Source: Euonymus europaeus (lineage: Eukaryota; Streptophyta; Magnoliopsida; Celastrales; Celastraceae). Taken from it: DNA of 64,000 nt. The stretch covers positions 20,909,001 to 20,973,000 of the forward strand of contig OY756972.1 in NCBI GenBank assembly GCA_963580455.1. Direction: 5' to 3'. Positions 36,269-53,390 of this stretch are shown here, one piece after another. Positions within the stretch are counted from its first letter, which is position 1; each line of letters starts with the position of its first letter. Position numbers and translations under genes: made by a program. Under the pieces are notes generated by a model that had not been told where the DNA came from, did not search any database, and worked only from the letters and a program-made list of their open reading frames with translations.

Positions 36269-37860
36269 CAAGTTCAGTAGCCAGCAAACCTCATCCAGCA
36301 TAGCTATATAATGATTGCAGATGAACCGGCCTCAATTAGCTCAGCTCTTACAGTAGACAATTTTGATGCCACATCTAGACCAGCATACTTTAGATCATGC
36401 ACTCTTACAGGCTTATTAGGAGGCTCTGGCCTTGATTTCTTCCATATTTCATCCACAAGGTTTAGATTCTATAAATAAACCAATTCAAGGTTCTTCTTTG
36501 ATATAGATTCCTTCAACTTCTCAGCAGCACCGAAAGGAAAAAGGTACTGCTCCCTTCACAAGAATAAGGATAATATGGCATCAGGCAAAGGTAAGCACGA
36601 AGATCAGACATAGGTAAGCACGAAGAACCATATGAGCAGTTGGAAGGCGAAACAAAATAAAAAGTGAAAAAAATAGAGAATCAGAGATGCATCGAAATTC
36701 GAAACGGCAAGGAAAATAAACCATTTCTGTGCACATTTTTTGACATACATAATGAAGCATTCGACATATGCTTCAAAATGGCAATGGAAAATTGGGAAAA
36801 TAAAAGCATCAATATCTCAACCAACCAGAACAAATACTTGAATACGAAAATTTGCTAAGAGAAAAGACAAAAGCAGGAAATTAAAGTCCAGTAATATTAG
36901 GAGATTGAGTAATTGCTCACAGGATCAATGCCAAACTAGCTACCAGGAGCCAAAACATCATCAAGCCATTCACTAGTAGTGGGATTTCCACTATTGCCAG
37001 CCTTCATGAGAATCCAGCTCGAGCTCAACTGCTTCTCAGCCTAACCCTAATCATAATAAATGCATCATTGGCAATACCTACTGTATCAAGATTAATATAA
37101 CCAGAAATGCAAATCATTTCCATTTGTTTTGGGTAGAACTATATCAAAACTTGAATACTGCGCCAAGAGGAGAACAAGCGGATCAACCAACAGTTTTCTA
37201 CATACCTGAAGAAAGCAACGGCCATCTGTCCAGAGAGGAGCTTTATCCTCTGTAACAGCAGCAGCGCCGGCACTACCAGTAAACCCTGATATGTTGGCCC
37301 TCCTAACAATAATAACAATCGGCAATGAACTTGCTCTGCAAAACAAATGAAGGACAACAAGTTCTAATTACAATATACAGATTAGAATCTATCCATTAAT
37401 TCTCAATTCCAAACCAAATAAACATAAAATATCAACTGTACAGTGAATTTTCAATAACTTGAACACATAATTGGCAATCATAAAACATTCTCTACCTAAC
37501 TTTTCGAGGATTACAAGACTGCAGTATTAAATGGCAACAAAAGGACATAATTTTATCTCCCAAGTTCTTCGATTAAAAGCATCGATGCCAATTCCAGGAT
37601 TCGAGAAGACCTCACGGAGAGCACAGAGGACTTCAATTTCGAACGAGAACCGGAGCATATTTGGGTTTTCGAGAAGTCAAGTGGTGGCTCTGGAAGGGAA
37701 GTGAGGAGGAGAATAAGCGAAGGAAGAGAGGGCATGAGTGGAGAGGAAAACAGAGACGAGAGACGGTTTGAGGTAAAGAGGCGCATCGCTGGGCGATGGA
37801 AGCGGTTTCATGGTGGCAAAACTGGCAAATTCCACACAGAGAAGAGGAAGATAAAATATG
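36269..37860 (-). pseudogene. Truncated plastid-type aminopeptidase P (APP2) relic
   Basis: Segments of the N-terminal half of plastid aminopeptidase P (M24B) lie in order on the minus strand: a transit-peptide-like part ending SRKPKYAPVLVRN (about 37640), ALREVFSNPGIGIDAF, a QSKFIADCYY fragment, RRANISGFTGSAGAAAVTED with LWTDGRCFLQ (37205-37320), AEKQLSSSWILMKAGNSG with SEWLDDVLAPG (about 36945-37050), then KSRPEPPNKPVRVHDLKYAG and a MLDEVCWLLNL end with GT donor (to 36269). Inactivating changes: frame shifts after LVRN, before RRANISG and before MLDEV, and in-frame stops at 36936-36938 and in LELVYL-stop-NLNL. All exons for the metal-binding catalytic domain are absent. Intact relatives release N-terminal residues preceding proline. 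Exon-intron structure is kept, so this decayed in place and is not a retrocopy. Confidence 0.85.
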
Positions 37861-38085
37861 GCCTTCGTGTTTGCAAAAAGAGAGTCTTTTCACCTCCAGA
37901 AAGAGCAAGACGAGATCTTTGAACGGTGTCGTTGATGCTCTTTGAACTTTTGTATTTAACTCTGGAAAAAAATAAAAATACTTTCTAAAAAGTAGATCCC
38001 GTGGAGCGCTCCATCTAGCTTTAAACTGTATTATTTTCTCTGCAATCTTCACTCTCACTCCCAATTCCATGTAAATCACTCAGAA

Positions 38086-40172
38086 ATGGCAATAATTACA
38101 GAAGAGGAGCAATACCCACAACCAACGAACACCCGACACCAACCCCCGACACCTCCAAAACCGAAATCTGACGAGAGACCGGACGTATTCGCCTTTTGGT
38201 TCTACTTTACAGTCGTAGTATCTGTCATCACCTTCTTTACCGTCTTCTTTGCATCTCGCTCCTCTTCAGACCCCAGATCTTGGTTTATCTCTCTCCCGGC
38301 TTCCCTTCGCCAGCACTACTCGACAGGACGCACTATCAAGGTGCAGACTGCACCAGGGAGATCGCCCATCGAGGTATTCACATTTGAAAGTAATGGTTTG
38401 TTTGGATCTGATACTGAGAATGTATTAATTATTCATGGATTCGGTATTAGTTCGTATAGTTTTGGTGGGGTGGTTCGGAGTTTGGAGTCCAAAGGGGTTC
38501 GTGGGATTGCTATAGATCTGCCTGGAAATGGGTTTTCCGATAAATCAACTGTTGAGATTGAAGAGGGTGCTGCAAGTGGGGTTTTAGGGAGGCTTAGGGA
38601 CGTATTTGGGATTATTAGAGAGAAGGGCTTTTTCTGGGCTTTTGATCAGATGATAGAAACTGGGCAGATTCCTTATGAGGAGATAGTGACTAGGTTATCG
38701 AAAAGGGAGGTTGTGAGGCCTATTGAATTGGGTTCTGAAGAGGTAGGAAGAGTGTTGGGACAGGTGATTGAGACAATGGGGTTGTCTCCTTTCCACCTGG
38801 TTTTACATGATTGGAGTCTGTTAATGGTGGCAGATTGGGTTAGGGAGAATTCTGGATTGGTCAGAAGTGTGACACTAATTGATACTGGACGAGAGCCGGC
38901 AATGCCTATATGGGTTTTAGAAATGCCATTGATTAAGAACTTTGTATTGGGATATAAATTTGCGTATGACAGATTGATCAAGGTGTGTTGTGCAAAGGGC
39001 GTTGGTGGCTTGGAGGCTGAGGCACATAGGATGCTCTTGAACGGAAGGGATGGGCGGAGATCGGCTGTGGGTATGGGAAGGAAAATGAACTTCAGTTTTG
39101 ATGTTGCAGAATGGGGTGCTTCTGATGGGTTGAAAGGGATGCCTATACAAGTGCTTTGGTCTGATAGTTGGTCGAAAGAATGGATTGCAGCAGGCCGACA
39201 GGTTGCTGAGGCACTACCTCAGGCAAACTTTGTCTCACACTCTGGAGGACGGTGGCCTCAGGTGAGGAGTTATCTTCCCCTAAATGCATTGTTTATACAG
39301 TTATACTCAGTGCATTGCTTATTTTGTTGCATGTAATGAGACTGGGAGCTTTCAGCAATCAGCTGTGCTTGGTCATTCATGCTGTTAGTCAAAAGCTTGT
39401 TGAGTTTTTTTTAGTACCAATGACCAACCATTGCTTGTAAATAATTTAATGAAACAGTAAGTCAGTAACGATGATGGATCGTCTATGTTTTATAGGTTAG
39501 TGGGGAAAGGGAAGGAACTCTCTCACACACAAATGTGCCAATCCACAACGCATGGGCCATCTCTCGGTTGTGTATGTGAGATGTATAAGATAAATGAGAG
39601 ACTTTACTGAATTTTGTGTTGGTCATAGTCGGCTTCACTCATATTTCATTAAAAGTATACTCCGGAATCAATGAGCTGTTAATTACTGAAGCTTCTGATG
39701 GTGCCTTCTTGCCAGTGTTTGCTAAAAGAAATTTTCCCAGTGGAAAGCCAAAAGGCTCGCTTGTACATAGATTTCTGTAGTTCCTTTTTCCTTCTCACAA
39801 AAACTCTGAATAACTACCACATTGCTAGTGATGCTTTCTGTATATCTCTTTGTCGATGATAATGGTAAAAACTTTTTGCTCTTCAAGTTTAATTTTTCCC
39901 CATTGATTTGGTAACCTCAGGAAAACAATGCCGATGAGATCGCTCAGGATATTTTTAAGTTTGTCTCTTCATTACCAAAATCAGTTAGACAAACTGAAGA
40001 AGAACCTATGCCAGAGCATATCCAGAAAATGCTTCATGAAGCAAAAGGCAATCATGATAACCAACACCACCATCATGGTCATGGTGGCCACGACCACCAT
40101 GATGGACATGTTCATGATCACGGAGCTGGATACATGGATGCTTATGGACTCGGTCATGGATGGGGCAGTTGA
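38086..40172 (+). CDS. AXR4: AXR4, ER protein for AUX1 auxin-carrier trafficking
   Basis: Two exons, 38086-39261 and 39921-40172, give 475 residues (Arabidopsis AXR4 has about 473). The start MAIITEEEQYP matches the family start. A single membrane segment spans about residues 34-57 (FAFWFYFTVVVSVITFF). An alpha/beta-hydrolase fold follows, with IIHGFGISSYSF and IDLPGNGFSDKS. The usual nucleophile elbow GxSxG is replaced by HDWSLLM, as expected for a non-catalytic family. Conserved blocks include KGFFWAFDQMIETGQIPYEE, LGSEEVGRVLGQVIETMGL and SHSGGRWPQ. Exon 2 ends in a long His/Gly-rich tail. Family knowledge: AXR4 resides in the ER and is needed for correct plasma-membrane delivery of AUX1, hence root gravitropism. 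Its 5' side faces the aminopeptidase relic about 225 bp away. Confidence 0.96.
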
Positions 40173-40920
40173 TATGCTTTATGCTTTGGTTGACTCGATG
40201 ACCGGTTATCGATACAGCTGGTGATCAGATTCATGCCATACCTTACTCAACTCATTTTGCTTTGTGATATTTTCCGATGATTGATGTCGTATAAGATCGT
40301 GTCATATTAGAATATTGTAATCCTATAGCTTGTACTGTCTTTATGATTACACTATTTAGATGCAACTGGCCACAATTGTTTTTCATTGATGGCTATTTGT
40401 GTTAGTTGTGTGAAGGTTATATTGCAAAACACTGGTCGGTTACTTATCAGTTGTCCAGTTGTTCTGTTTCCCTAGAGCCTTTTGATGCCATGAGACTCCA
40501 GCTGTTTATCGTAATGTAATGCTTTTGAAAATGGTTTCAAATCCTAGAGCTGTGTTGGGACTGATGAACCTGTGCATGTGTGTTCAGAATGATATTAGGA
40601 TGTTTAGGGTTGTAAAAAAGATCTGAAATAGCCGAACCCATCGGTTGGTTATTTTCAAAAACTGTACATATTTCTTTAATAGAACTGATCGAAATAATTG
40701 TCGATATCAACGGTCTAACACCCCTTATGTTATGTAGAGAATGCTATGCATTCTGGAATGTATTTGTTGGTCAATGATTCGGAACTTTTCTGAGCAATTA
40801 TCGGTCAACATAAATATCATGGAAGTGAATACTAAGTTTGTCTTCGATAGAGTGTAAATTATAGTAACTTATAAGTTATAAAATTAATGGTGGAGCAATC
40901 AAATAAGTTAATAGTTAAAG
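40173..40920. other. 3' flank of AXR4
   Basis: It probably holds the AXR4 3' UTR in its first 200-300 bp. No other gene is supported. Confidence 0.4.
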
Positions 40921-41105
40921 GAAGTTATTGGACCTTTGTCTTTTCTAGAAGTTCAACCTTACAAAGCCCACTACAACTAATGTGAGCCCAATATTTATCT
41001 TCCAAAGTTATCTCAGGATGATGAAATTGAAGACCCATAATCTCAAGCCCACACACGCCAGAAAGATGAAGGTCCAAACCCAAACTCATAAATTTGTACT
41101 TAACT
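40921..41105 (+). repeat. Duplicated copy of sequence upstream of the RsmB-like gene
   Basis: The stretch around 40965-41010 (cccactacaactaatgtgag, then cccaatatttatcttcc) matches 42990-43032, just before the RsmB-like start codon. A second block at 41031-41105 (tctcaagcccacac, aaactcataaatttgtactt) matches 42708-42780. The pair of direct matches brackets a 2-kb insertion-rich segment. Confidence 0.65.
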
Positions 41106-41355
41106 CTTTATTAAAAAGAGAGAGCTGCTATTTATACACACTTTTCGATTCACTACACATAATTTTAAAAGAAAAAATTACCAAAATATCCTTGTATATA
41201 ATTACTTTTTACACCCATATTTTTATCTCTACACAATTAAATTATCTTAACCCTAATTCTTTTAATCTTTACGCTCTTCTTCTTGTCTCTCATCTTCTTT
41301 TAGCCTCCTAGTTTTTCTCAGATATTCATGGACAACATAACTAAATCAAGCATAT

Positions 41356-41469
41356 GACAAAGAGTTCAATATTGAAGAAAATCTCGAAAAAAAATAATAC
41401 CGCAGTTAATCGTATTAAAAATAATGATCAAAGTGATAGTGCAACACAAAATTCTCCGAATAAAGTAAG
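41356..41469 (+). other. Short open stretch followed by a splice-donor-like site
   Basis: An ATG-led frame of about 38 codons, rich in Lys, Asn and Ser (start MTKSSILKKISKKNN), runs into ataaagtaagta, a good donor. It resembles a first exon of a transposon-type gene, but no downstream exon was found. Treat as a possible fragment only. Confidence 0.2.
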
Positions 41470-41629
41470 TATATTATTTTTTCTATTTTAATTATTTTTA
41501 GAATTACTCATCTACGATTGCGTTTGGAACTCGACTCCGAACCATGAGAGTTTGCTTCAATAATAGGCCTTTTATTGTATTTTTTTATTATATTCAACTT
41601 TGATAATAGGTCTTTTTTTTATTGTATTC

Positions 41630-41850
41630 AGATACTTTATAGAGTCCTGCTCATCAATCGGGGCCCTCAATAGAGGAGAGCAAGACGAAAGATGGAAAGA
41701 GTGCCATTGGATAACAATAACTGGAATTGAACAAGCAACTTTGACTTGCTTGTTAGGAGTAGGGGCTGAAAAGCAAGAATCCCCGTCTGGCTTTTTTTCA
41801 ATTGTTCCTGATCTATCGAATAGAATAACCAATTTTTTCCCGGCCATTTT
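41630..41850. other. Island of less AT-rich, gene-like DNA of unknown origin
   Basis: Base composition is clearly less AT-rich than the flanks, and both strands have open frames (one minus-strand frame starts MAGKKLVILFDRSGTIEKKP). It lies in a repeat-rich gap. An organelle-derived insertion is one explanation; I cannot recognise the source gene. Confidence 0.25.
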
Positions 41851-42100
41851 TTTTTAATGAAACACAATTAACTTAACATAGTTACCCCGACATAATACTT
41901 TTCAGATTCAACCTATCCTTTAATTGCAATTTGTGGCCTTCCAATTGTGATGCATGCAGCAGTTATCAAGCAAGCAAGCACTACATTTAAATGGGAAGTG
42001 ATTCTATGGTAGTAAAATTGAAAGTGAATTAAGGGTATTTAAGTAAAACAAATGTTATATAATTAATATGTATCAAAGGATAATTTAGTAATGTCAATAT

Positions 42101-42400
42101 GCGCCGTGCTATTTACCGTAACACGCTTTTACCCACTTGGGCTTCGGCCCAGTGGTTACTCAAGGTCGACCATACGCTAGAGTCCCTGGTTCGATCCTTG
42201 GGGGAAGTGTGGGCACGGTGATTTAATTGCGCCGTGCTACTTACCGTAACACGCTTTTACCCACTTGGGCTTCGGCCCAGTGGTTACTCAAGGTCGACCA
42301 TACGCTAGAGTCCCTGGTTCGATCCTTGGGGGAAGCGTGGGCACGGTGATTTAATTGCGCCGTGCTACTTACCGTAACACGCTTTTACCGTAACACGCTT
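42101..42400 (+). repeat. Tandem 128-bp tRNA-like repeats, 2.3 copies
   Basis: Units start at 42101, 42229 and 42357 (partial), each with gcgccgtgct. Each full unit contains a polymerase III-like A box (ggcccagtggtta) and B box (ggttcgatcc), so the unit derives from a tRNA-type SINE head. Copies 1 and 2 differ at only two or three positions. The partial third copy runs directly into a second SINE. Confidence 0.85.
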
Positions 42401-42402
42401 TT

Positions 42403-42530
42403 GCCTCCAGGGCATATGGCTGAGCGGTATCCACCTTGTCAAAACCCTTAACGGGGGAAGTGGAGGTTGTGAGTTCGAACCCTCGTAGAGGCATTCGACC
42501 ACTTCTGAAGCGACAGGAGTATGTTTCGAG
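42403..42530 (+). mobile_element. tRNA-derived SINE, truncated copy
   Basis: cagggcatatggctgagcgg (A box) and gttcgaaccc (B box) are shared almost perfectly with the copy at 59804-60019 as far as gcattcgaccacttct. After that the two diverge, and this copy ends in a tandem tataatcta tail. A SINE family is the best fit, not a functional tRNA: there is no matching acceptor stem. Confidence 0.75.
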
Positions 42531-43109
42531 CCTATAATCTATAATCTATAATCTTTCGAGCCTTCTTTTCTTCGTGTATGTTTTTTTTTAAAGCGTCTCC
42601 ATTCTAGATACTAAGACATTGATGACCGTCACTTTTCTGCACGCTACCCTTGAGCGCACAGATTTGACGTATGTCACTCTCAGTGAAAACACCAATAATG
42701 AATACCCAAGATCTCAAGCTTAAGCACACGATAAAGATGAAGACTTAAGTCCAAACTCACAAGTTTGGACCTAACTCTCTTTTGAAAACTTAAGTCGATA
42801 ATAAGAGGATTATCCTCCCTTGTAAACGATAGTGATAACCCATAATTTTTTATATGAAATCTTATCACATGAATTGACTCTATTAAATTACTTAAATATT
42901 AGGTTTTTGTCTTTTTGATTACGGAACGGCAGTGTAAATAGTTTAACAGAGTTACTGGGCCTATATTTCTTTCTTTAACTTGAACTTTACAAAGCCTACT
43001 ACAACTTATGTGAGCCCAATATTTAGCTTCCTGGGCTGGCTCATGGGCCTGACTCTCTGCTAACTTAAAATTACTAATGATTATCCAAGCTGAAAGCAGT
43101 CGACCAACA

Positions 43110-50129
<7,020 letters not shown>

Positions 50130-50460
50130 AAAATTTAGGTTCGGGTCTATCCGAGTTGAACAATATATGATATTTATGAGAATTTTGTATGTCTAGACTC
50201 GAATTGGTTTAAATTTCGAACTTGTTTAATTGACGATATAAAGATTGATTTAAATTCGGGTGACTAGGCGAGTAAATCGGATAATAATACAATCTAAGTT
50301 AAGGTACAACAATTAAATCGGACAAATTTTTTATGTTTTGATTGAAATTTAAGACAAAAAACTTATGTTCAAACTTGAATAAATTATAATTTTTTTCAAT
50401 GACAAATGACTTGTGTTATAATTTAAGCATTCGTATTTAAAACATTTTAAATTAGTCATC
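50130..50460 (+). repeat. Dispersed repeat family, copy 2
   Basis: Same family as 20805-21105, 55590-55945 and 63610-63925. Shared blocks include caattaaatcggacaaattt, ttttatgtttt and cttatgttcaaacttgaa. It begins after a gggggtgacaaaaattt segment, similar to the gggtgtggcaaaaattc start of copy 3. Confidence 0.65.
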
Positions 50461-50503
50461 GAATTATTTGATGCGCAGATGTTGATGATTTTTGGTCAAT
50501 CAA

Positions 50504-52392
50504 TGTCACGCCCCGATCCGCCGGGCACGTGACATGTAACTAACCATCATCCAACACCCCTTATAATAATTTTTTTAAAAAAAATAATAACACTTTATTA
50601 ACACAATAAAGTATACATACGTATACAAAAGTAAGTATATTTATTTTTTGTATAAAATAACAGCTACATACAACCCAACTGAGGCTCCCGCTCAGTACCC
50701 CAACTCTGTCCTGGTTTATGCAACCTCTTACGCCGCAACCCGGTATGTACACCAACTCCTCTGTCTTGTCTGCACCCACGGTCCGACTGGCCATCACCAC
50801 TCTATCTGTTCAAACACAATAAGGGGAAGGGGGTGAGCCGAAGCTCGGTAGGGAACACCGCATTCATACACACACAAACATAGTAGATATCAACGGTAAC
50901 ATATCAATATAACATCACTCCAATTTCCCGACTCCCTCCGTAACCACTCGTTTCTCTTTCCGACCTCATCGCCGGAACCATTCTTCTCCGCTTGCCGACC
51001 TCCTCGCCGGAACCATTCTTCTCCGCTTGCCGACCTCCTCGCCGGAAGCAATCTACGAGTAAGGAAGGTAGCCACCTTCTTCTACCCGGGACTTGCCACC
51101 CCTTCACTATGTGGCCGCATAGTGAATCCTTACTCGGATTTTCCACCCACTGTACGTACAGGGCCATTTCCACATCTCTGCAATCTCCACATCACAACCC
51201 CCACAATTTCCATAACCTCCAAATATAAACAAATGTTCAATCACACGCATTCAGTATAAAGACAACACTTGTCTCAATGAGAAGCAGGGGTTACCACATA
51301 GCAGAATTATACACAGCAACCATTTACACTCAAACATACACATGCAATCCACATTAGCAGTAGACACTTTGGCCCAAGTATTCATTTCACATTTTACCAC
51401 CAAACATTTATATCCGAAATTCACAACTCCATTAAATAAATGCAAGAATCATCGATCAAACAGAATTACAAAAATTCCCAAAATAATGCAAAGTTATAGT
51501 ATTCCCTACCTCATGAAGCGTGCCTCACATCTTACTCGAATCAATGCTTCTCCGTATAATTTTTCGACGTGCATCATTAAGCCTCATATACAATTTCAAG
51601 ACAAACTCCACGGTGGTCGTCTCGCATCGATCGGAGGTCGGAGGAGGGAGAAATCGACCGTCGAAGTTTGTGAAGGCCGAAACTTCCAAGAGGTTTTCCC
51701 GGAGATATACAGCTCCGATCGAGGTGATTCTTGAAGAAATTTCATACGTCTCGAAGAGACGAAGAGATCGGTACCAATTTCGCGACCAACCGTGGTTGGA
51801 CGAGGGAGATCAGCTCGGTCGAAGTCTGACATGCGTAAGTTGCGTTTTTCTCTCTCTTTTTTTCCGTTTCTGTTTCAGCTTCGTTCTTTTTTTTTTCCTG
51901 TTTTTTTTTTTAGTTGTTCCTCCCTCTCTCGAGACTTCTGGAGTTCTCTCCTTTCATTTCCTGTTTCTTCTTTTTTTTTCTTTGTTTTACATAGTTAATA
52001 TTTTTCCTCAATTATATATCGCATTTTAACAAATATTTATTCCCCTTCATTTTTACTCCTTAACCCCATTTCTTTAGTCTTTTATAACAAAATACTCCCA
52101 CCATTTTCATTCTATCAATCTTCAATTTCCAATTTTCCCATAACTTAATTATTAAAGAGAACGTATTTTACATTTATTTGTTCATAACGAACGATTTCCA
52201 TCCCTCCCAATCTCAACAAATTCCTCTTCTTATTTCCTCTAAATTTTCATATTATTATTTGTTTGTCTTATTTTTTTTTCTTTTTTTTTCTTTCCCGAGT
52301 GAATTATTTAGTCAGGATTTATTTAAGGAACCCCCAACACGTGTCACCCACATATTTGTTATTTTCATTTTTTTTCGGGTTAGGGTGTCACA
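50504..52392. mobile_element. Solo LTR, 1,889 bp
   Basis: The unit starts TGTCACGCCCCGATCC and ends TTAGGGTGTCACA, giving the 5'-TG...CA-3' ends of an LTR. It is flanked on both sides by the 5-bp direct repeat ATCAA (50499-50503 and 52393-52397), the expected target duplication. There is no internal coding domain, primer-binding site or second LTR, so this is a solo LTR left by recombination between two LTRs. Length and ends fit a Gypsy-type element; the superfamily is inferred. Orientation cannot be fixed from TG/CA ends alone. Confidence 0.85.
50960..51052. repeat. 35-bp tandem repeats inside the solo LTR
   Basis: Units with ccgacctc.tcgccggaa start at 50960, 50995 and 51030 (partial). The segment is GC-rich compared with the rest of the LTR. 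Confidence 0.9.
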
Positions 52393-52473
52393 ATCAAACT
52401 AAGGAAGTCTATGTGTGATAAAAGAACAAGAAAAGTGGGGTAATGGACTTCACTCCTGACAGTCAAAGATGAC

Positions 52474-53215
52474 TAGGGGTGGCAAAATTTATCCGCCCCA
52501 CAACAAGTGAGTTTTTCTCGCCCTGATTCTTCGGTGGGGCAGGGAAAGGGACAGGGCACAAAATTTTGCCCCACCGGCGGGGCGAGGATGGGGTTTTATG
52601 TTTCCCCGCCTTGCCCCGAAATATGTTATATGCATATATGTTTATATGTGTATATATATATATGTTTATAAACCCTATAAATACTAAATCTATGTATAAA
52701 CCCTATATTATATATATATATAACCTTAAAATATAAATATTAAATCTAATTCGTCGATCCTAAGCTCTGAAGTATAATGTCTAAACATTAAAGCTAATTT
52801 ATCTAATGCTTAAATTTAAACCCTAAAGTCCTCAATCTTAAACCCTAAATTATAAACACTAATCCTAATTCACCTAAAGTCTAAATCTGAAGTCTTAACT
52901 CCTTATCCTTTAGCTATTAAATTTAAACCCTAAAATTCTCGATCGTAAACCCCAAATTATAAACACAAATACTAATTCACCTAAAAAAATAACCCTAAAG
53001 TCTCAATTATTTAACCTTAAGCTCTAAGCCTATAAAGTTTAAACATTAAACCCGATTTACCTAAACCTTAAATCAAATTATATAAACCCCGAAGTTCTTG
53101 AATTATAAACACTAATCCTAATTCAACTAAAAAAATATTGATTTGGGGTGGGGCAGTCTTTGTAAGTTTGGGGCGGGGACGGGGCGGCCGAATTCCATCT
53201 CTGATCCATCCCGAT
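52474..53215. repeat. Repeat with GC-rich ends and a telomere-like AT core
   Basis: Both ends are rich in ggggcgggg/ccccgcc words (52550-52620 and 53140-53195). The core from about 52660 to 53120 is a degenerate array of taaaccctaaa-like words in blocks of about 60-70 bp (taaaccctaaa, ttataaacactaatcctaat, tcacctaaa). No coding sequence. It looks like a decayed non-autonomous element with subterminal arrays. Confidence 0.55.
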
Positions 53216-53390
53216 GTCATGTCCAAACCCTACAAAAATTCATTAAAAACCATAATGAAATTTTAAAAAATGAGTGAATAGAAGAAAAACAAAGAGGATA
53301 TTTAGGGGACTAGTTAGCAAATTATGAAGAAGATAAATACGGAACAGAAAAATCTCCACCTTTGTCCTAATCTGGAACTGGAAAGGAAAA

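Noticed and set aside
36601..36660. Repeated taagcacgaag words as tandem gene repeat
   Set aside because: Only two short copies 20-25 bp apart, in the pseudogene's intron region; chance slippage is enough.
37092..37346. Functional aminopeptidase P gene
   Set aside because: Only N-terminal segments remain, with frame shifts and two stops, and the metal-binding domain is absent.
42403..42490. Possible functional tRNA genes (A box and B box words here and at 42150, 42280 and 59815)
   Set aside because: The flanks do not form a 7-bp acceptor stem with the expected spacing, the units sit in repeats, and one is framed by a target-site duplication. SINE heads explain them better.
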